A stretch of 18,210 nt of DNA from Spirochaetales bacterium (GTDB taxonomy: Bacteria; Spirochaetota; Spirochaetia; SZUA-6). The position numbers and the translations under genes were made by a program. The notes below the pieces were generated by a model, which did no database searches, was not told the DNA's origin, and saw only the letters and a list, made by a program, of their open reading frames with translations. Numbering within the stretch: the first letter of the stretch is position 1; every line of letters begins with the position of its first letter. Positions 15,682 to 18,210 of the stretch are shown in pieces. Location of the stretch: positions 1 through 18,210 of the forward strand of contig QILZ01000304.1 in the NCBI GenBank assembly GCA_003233545.1, given 5' to 3'.

Positions 15682-15952
15682 ACCGGTTTTATTTCTATCA
15701 CTTAGAAAGTTGTCCGGGTATCTTAATGATGTACATACTACCGGTCATCCCTTAGTTATAACACAGAAGGGCAAGCCTGCCGGTGTGTTGATTTCACCTG
15801 CTGAATACGACGAACTTATATACAAGAAATTATTTATTGAATCTGTAAACAGTGGATTATCCGATGTTAAGTCCGGCAATGTGTATAGCACAATGGTGTT
15901 AAAAGAAGAATTAAATAAAAGAAGAGCTGCGCGGAGTTCCGGGTGGCTGTGA
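15682..15952 (+). pseudogene. Phd/YefM-type antitoxin, N-terminus damaged
   Basis: The frame from 15710 encodes LSGYLNDVHTTGHPLVITQK, then GKPAGVLISPAEYDELIYKK and a C-terminal KEELNKRRAARSSGW, a clear Phd/YefM antitoxin that binds DNA through its N-terminus and neutralises a RelE/ParE toxin with its C-terminus. The expected start is broken. Bases 15682-15702 read TGFISIT then a stop in another frame, which fits the family's N-terminal 'F-I-S-I-x-E-A-R-K-K-L-S-G' pattern with a few bases lost. No ATG or GTG and no ribosome-binding site precede the intact part, leaving only a TTG at 15710. I therefore call it a pseudogene or a severely truncated gene; a short protein from TTG cannot be excluded. 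Its toxin partner overlaps its 3' end and is also broken. Confidence 0.7.
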
Positions 15953-16115
15953 AATGGACGGGTGAAGCGTTAGAAAACCTGTCGGAAATCGAATGGTTCC
16001 TGAGATATCCAACCCTGAAATCAGAGAGCTGATTGTTAAGAAATACCGAATTGTTTATCGACTCCAAGAACAGAAGATCGAAATAATAAAAGTATTCGAA
16101 GGACATAAGTTGTAA
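15943..16115 (+). pseudogene. RelE/ParE-family toxin remnant with internal deletion and frameshift
   Basis: From the GTG at 15943 (or 15949) the frame reads VAVKWTGEALENLSEIEWF, the N-terminal helix of ParE-type toxins. At about 15999 the homology jumps to the frame set by position 15999: PEISNPEIRELIVKKYRIVY followed by RLQEQKIEIIKVFEGHKL and TAA at 16113-16115. This is the characteristic ParE C-terminal half (NPEIRELIVKNYRIVYR...). About 30-40 residues from the middle are missing and the two halves are in different frames, so no functional toxin can be made. The start overlaps the antitoxin stop, the usual TA layout, so the pair once formed a phd-parE operon that has decayed. A minus-strand open frame across this region is antisense and not a gene. 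Confidence 0.75.
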
Positions 16116-16433
16116 ACATATAGACGAATCGGAAATTGATTCGTAACAACTCCTCTACGTTGAAGCAGGAGCAATATGGACAACTGCTGTTAATATCATT
16201 CCTGAAAATATTCCTCCAGTGTCATTCCGGTCATAAAAATTCCATATTCCCCTGGCCAAGCGCTGCATTACGTTTAAAAAAGCGGCATAATATGGTGCTC
16301 CTGGTACTGTGTATAAGAAACCGCCTTCCGTAACTTCCCACAATATTGAATCCGGTTAATTCAGCTCTAAAACCAATTATAATACCGGCGATGAACACAA
16401 TCCACAGCTTTGCCCGGCTTGATAATGTTTATA
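16116..16433. other. Gene-free stretch with unidentified coding-like remnant
   Basis: No intact gene is seen here. The minus strand over about 16330-16412 reads KLWIVFIAGIIIGFRAELTG, a hydrophobic, membrane-helix-like segment. The minus strand over 16155-16343 encodes 62 residues, including GAPYYAAFLNVMQRLARGIW, in another frame. These could be pieces of a decayed gene, but I cannot name a family and there is no ribosome-binding site. No terminator-like hairpin with a T-run stands out. Confidence 0.3.
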
Positions 16434-16442
16434 TTTACACTT

Positions 16443-16470
16443 GACTTTACACAATAAATTGTGTAAAGTC
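16443..16470. promoter_or_regulatory. Perfect 28-nt palindrome, probable VapB operator
   Basis: GACTTTACACAAT-AA-ATTGTGTAAAGTC has 13-nt perfectly complementary arms around a 2-nt centre. It directly abuts a TATAAT at 16471-16476 and occupies the spacer and -35 region upstream of vapB (TTTACA at 16446-16451 gives a 19-nt spacer). An extra copy of TTTACAC lies at 16434-16440, 12 nt before the one inside the left arm. VapB/VapC complexes typically repress their own promoters by binding such inverted repeats, so autoregulation is likely. Confidence 0.8.
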
Positions 16471-16490
16471 TATAATAGGAGGAGGGTGTA
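16471..16490 (+). promoter_or_regulatory. -10 box and strong ribosome-binding site of vapB
   Basis: TATAAT at 16471-16476 is followed at once by AGGAGGAGGG (16477-16486), 4 nt before the vapB ATG. The -10 box and Shine-Dalgarno are nearly adjacent, so a transcript from this -10 would start close to or within the ribosome-binding site. This implies a very short leader, or that an upstream promoter is used instead. Confidence 0.55.
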
Positions 16491-16691
16491 ATGGCTACAA
16501 ATCTTGCATTAGACGACGACTTAATATTACAAGCACAAAAAATCGGTGGCTTTAAGACTAAAAAAGAGACTGTTAACTTTATACTTGATGATTATGTAAA
16601 AAGAATGAAACAACAAAAAATATTAAATTTGTTTGGGGAAATCGATTTTGATACTTCATATAATTATAAAAAACATCGTAATCGGAAATGA
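16491..16691 (+). CDS. vapB: VapB-type antitoxin
   Basis: The 66-residue product starts MATNLALDDDLILQAQKIGG and continues FKTKKETVNFILDDYVKRMK, the compact ribbon-helix-helix pattern of VapB antitoxins (short beta strand, then two helices) that binds operator DNA as a dimer. The C-terminal part (KILNLFGEIDFDTSYNYKKH) is the usual toxin-wrapping tail. It has a strong ribosome-binding site and an upstream 28-nt palindrome. Its stop overlaps the vapC ATG by 4 nt (ATGA), the classic coupled layout. It is AT-richer than the acs genes, which suggests separate acquisition. No frameshift or damage is visible, unlike the neighbouring phd-parE pair. Confidence 0.88.
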   Translation: MATNLALDDDLILQAQKIGGFKTKKETVNFILDDYVKRMKQQKILNLFGEIDFDTSYNYKKHRNRK

Positions 16692-17104
16692 AAGTAATTG
16701 TTGATACTTCAATTTGGTCTGAAGCTCTTAGAAGAGATACTAAAAATAGTAAGATTGAATCTATTAGAAATGAGATTCGCGAGCTGATAGATGAATCACG
16801 GATAATTGTTTTAGGAGTTATTTTACAGGAATTACTTTCCGGAATAAAAAACAAAACACAATTTATTGAATTGAAAAATCATTTCGAAGCATTTGATATT
16901 GAAAAATTAAAAAAAGAGTATTTTATAACAGCTGCCGATTTTTATAATCAGTGTCGGCAAAAGGGAATTCAAGGCAGCCATATTGATTTCTATATTTGTG
17001 CGGTTGCTTTTGTAAATAACTGGCTGCTATATACTAATAATAAAGATTTTAATAATTATGCAAAAATTATCAAAATAAAATTATACAAGTGTAGATATGA
17101 ATAG
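16688..17104 (+). CDS. vapC: VapC-type PIN-domain toxin ribonuclease
   Basis: The 138-residue PIN-domain protein is the endoribonuclease half of a type II toxin-antitoxin pair. The acidic metal-binding residues are all in place: D6 (IVDTSIW), E48 (VILQELLSG), D100 (GSHIDFYICAVA) and D120 (YTNNKDF). The length is normal. It overlaps vapB by 4 nt and appears intact, so the module is likely functional. VapC toxins usually cut tRNAs or rRNA; the target here cannot be predicted. The composition is strongly AT-rich with many AAA and ATT codons, in contrast to the acs operon. Confidence 0.9.
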   Translation: MKVIVDTSIWSEALRRDTKNSKIESIRNEIRELIDESRIIVLGVILQELLSGIKNKTQFIELKNHFEAFDIEKLKKEYFITAADFYNQCRQKGIQGSHIDFYICAVAFVNNWLLYTNNKDFNNYAKIIKIKLYKCRYE

Positions 17105-17521
17105 GCTGAGCTTTAAAGGAAGCAAAGTCCTCATTATAGGACATCAGGTTACTACAAACCCGAATACTTTGATAGATTTATTGGGAATTGACAAAGCTGG
17201 TAACACGTGCCGAATTGGAAGAATATCATATCTAAATTAAACAGTTATCAAAAACATATGTTTTACAGCAATTTGTATAAAGCGAGAGAACTTTTTGGAG
17301 AAAGTACTGCAGGCTTTTGGTGTTAAAGCTATCCAAAATATATTATGAAGTAAAATATAATTCAGTATTGATTTTTCACATAATTAAATGTTTTTTCCAT
17401 CTGTTCCGGAAATACAGAAACCCGTATTGCTTTTTTCAGCATTTAAAGGATATTGGAATTATTTAATCTCATTCATCTTCTTAATGTAACGGGTAGTGCA
17501 GGTTCACCGCTGCACATTTAA
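17105..17521. other. Gene-free AT-rich stretch downstream of vapC
   Basis: I see no convincing gene. A 47-codon frame at 17097-17240 (plus, MNRLSFKGSKVLIIGHQVTT...) overlaps the end of vapC and has no ribosome-binding site. A second short frame reads FLEKVLQAFGVKAIQNIL, ending near 17345. Both look like gene debris that I cannot assign. No tRNA, terminator or repeat array is apparent. Confidence 0.35.
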
Positions 17522-17770
17522 AGATTTTACAGGGAGAAGCTGTATCCTATACAGGATGGAATGCTGAATATCGTAAAAAAACCGAATCCCTTTATACTCA
17601 AGATCCTGAAGAAAGAAGGATTTGGAGCCGATTGCAGCGTTTCCGGAGTTATTACTGTCAGAAAAAGCGGGTATTGTTGGCGAAGAGATCATGATATATC
17701 CTTAATCGAAAAGGAGAGATGCTCCGTAACTTTTGGCGGTGGTAATGTAATGATAGCTGTGTCGTGAGAA
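17522..17770 (+). pseudogene. lysA: Diaminopimelate decarboxylase (lysA) fragment, frameshifted
   Basis: Two adjacent frames together match the N-terminal barrel of diaminopimelate decarboxylase, the last enzyme of lysine synthesis. The first frame gives NIVKKPNPFILKILKKEGFG and ADCS. After about 17640 the match moves to the frame starting at 17643: PELLLSEKAGIVGEEIMI, ending at a stop at 17703. This corresponds to the family stretch around 'AVKANPN..ILKILKEEGFGADCSS.PELLLSEKAGI.GEEIM', whose first lysine binds pyridoxal phosphate. A trace of the next family segment (K-E-E-M-L-R-like KGEMLRN) follows in yet another frame. The N-terminus and the C-terminal half or more are missing, so this is a relic. 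Identification is from memory of the family; ornithine/arginine decarboxylase relatives are less likely. Confidence 0.65.
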
Positions 17771-18098
17771 ATTATACTATAATGAAAGAATGGCGAAATA
17801 GTGAGTAGACCGCCGAAGGTATCTGTAGAAGACAGCGATAAAACTATATAGAGTTATCCGGGATTAAAGAGGAAGCCATACCGGGGGAATCATTTCTTTA
17901 AGCCGCGTGTATTGTGTAAGTACAGTAGGGCTTAATATATGTGAGATATCAGGAATAGAAAGAGCGGCTTGAAGAGAAGTACAAATAAGAATATGGTCTC
18001 TGTTAGAGGCTGATACAAAACCACCTCATTTGGGGGCGGATGCTTTATTATCAATTTAAATATGTAAAATTGTTACTTGAAAAAAAGAGGGGACAATA
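17771..18098. other. Gene-free stretch upstream of the MFS transporter
   Basis: No intact gene is visible. Short frames such as IELSGIKEEAIPGESFL (near 17850) may be further debris. The last bases hold the transporter's ribosome-binding site (AGAGGGG at about 18086-18092, 6 nt before the ATG). I find no convincing consensus promoter; the GC-rich patch at about 18021-18042 (CCACCTC...GGGGGCGG) could form a weak hairpin but has no T-run. Confidence 0.35.
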
Positions 18099-18210
18099 AT
18101 GGCATGGATTAAAAGATTGAAATTAACAGACGAGGAAAGGGCATGGGTGCTTTATGACTGGGCCAACTCAGCTTTTATTCTTATTGTCGGTACGATACTC
18201 TTTACGATAT
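18099..18210 (+). CDS. MFS transporter, UMF1/Atg22-like, N-terminal fragment (runs off right edge)
   Basis: The open frame from the ATG at 18099 reads MAWIKRLKLTDEERAWVLYD then WANSAFILIVGTILFTI and is cut by the window end after 37 codons. The YDWANSAF signature just before the first membrane helix is typical of the UMF1/Atg22-like branch of the major facilitator superfamily in bacteria. These are 12-helix inner-membrane transporters whose substrates are mostly unknown. A good ribosome-binding site (AGAGGGG) lies 6 nt upstream. It points away from the acs operon and has no evident link to it. Confidence 0.85.
   Translation, partial: MAWIKRLKLTDEERAWVLYDWANSAFILIVGTILFTI

Noticed and set aside
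15867..16106. Minus-strand 79-codon open frame
   Set aside because: It is antisense to the recognisable Phd and ParE remnants and has no ribosome-binding site or family signature.
16579..16854. Minus-strand 91-codon open frame
   Set aside because: It is antisense to vapB and vapC, which carry complete family motifs.
15534..18098. CRISPR array, insertion-sequence ends or tRNA in the accessory stretch
   Set aside because: No regularly spaced repeats, paired terminal inverted repeats, transposase motifs or cloverleaf-like sequence were seen.

Overview
The window is dominated by one long minus-strand gene cluster for the carbonyl branch of the Wood-Ljungdahl (reductive acetyl-CoA) pathway. In transcription order it reads cooC, cooS, cooF-like ferredoxin, FAD/NAD(P) oxidoreductase, acsB, acsC, acsV, a second cooC/acsF, acsD, acsE, a BioD-like/DRTGG ATPase, and a DUF166 protein, probably followed by a small ferredoxin. 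The DNA is AT-rich, with Shine-Dalgarno sites and a consensus sigma70-type promoter. AcsB is the long bacterial form with the N-terminal CODH-contacting domain. Together these point to a strictly anaerobic bacterium: an acetogen, a syntroph, or a candidate-phylum organism with this pathway. The sequence does not settle the phylum.

Layout. Positions 1-631 (minus) hold the N-terminal part of a helical-repeat (HEAT-like) protein that runs off the left edge. Positions 705-15515 (minus) hold the carbon-fixation genes, tightly packed: gaps are mostly 1-60 nt with several ATGA overlaps, the largest gaps being 100 nt between acsB and acsC and 75 nt before the last ferredoxin. A textbook promoter (TTGACA, 17 nt, TATAAT) lies at 15611-15639 and leaves a leader of about 90 nt. 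Positions about 15680-18098 are a different kind of DNA: a decayed Phd/ParE toxin-antitoxin pair, an unidentified remnant, an apparently intact VapBC pair with a perfect 28-nt operator-like palindrome, and a frameshifted lysA fragment. At 18099 (plus) the start of a UMF1/Atg22-type MFS transporter runs off the right edge.

How the genes work together. CooC loads nickel into CooS, which interconverts CO2 and CO. The CooF-like protein and the adjoining oxidoreductase can pass electrons between CooS and NAD(P)H. AcsE moves the methyl group from methyl-tetrahydrofolate to the corrinoid of AcsC/AcsD, AcsV reductively reactivates that corrinoid, and AcsB joins methyl, CO and CoA into acetyl-CoA. The second CooC-type ATPase (AcsF) is a likely maturase for AcsB. 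The DRTGG ATPase, the DUF166 protein and the 8-cysteine ferredoxin have no assigned step. No folate-branch gene (fhs, folD, metF), formate dehydrogenase or hydrogenase lies in the window.

The least ordinary points are the electron-transfer pair inside an acs operon, the arginine-for-lysine change in the P-loop of the second CooC, the trailing DRTGG/DUF166/ferredoxin genes, and the toxin-antitoxin and pseudogene patch directly upstream of the operon promoter.
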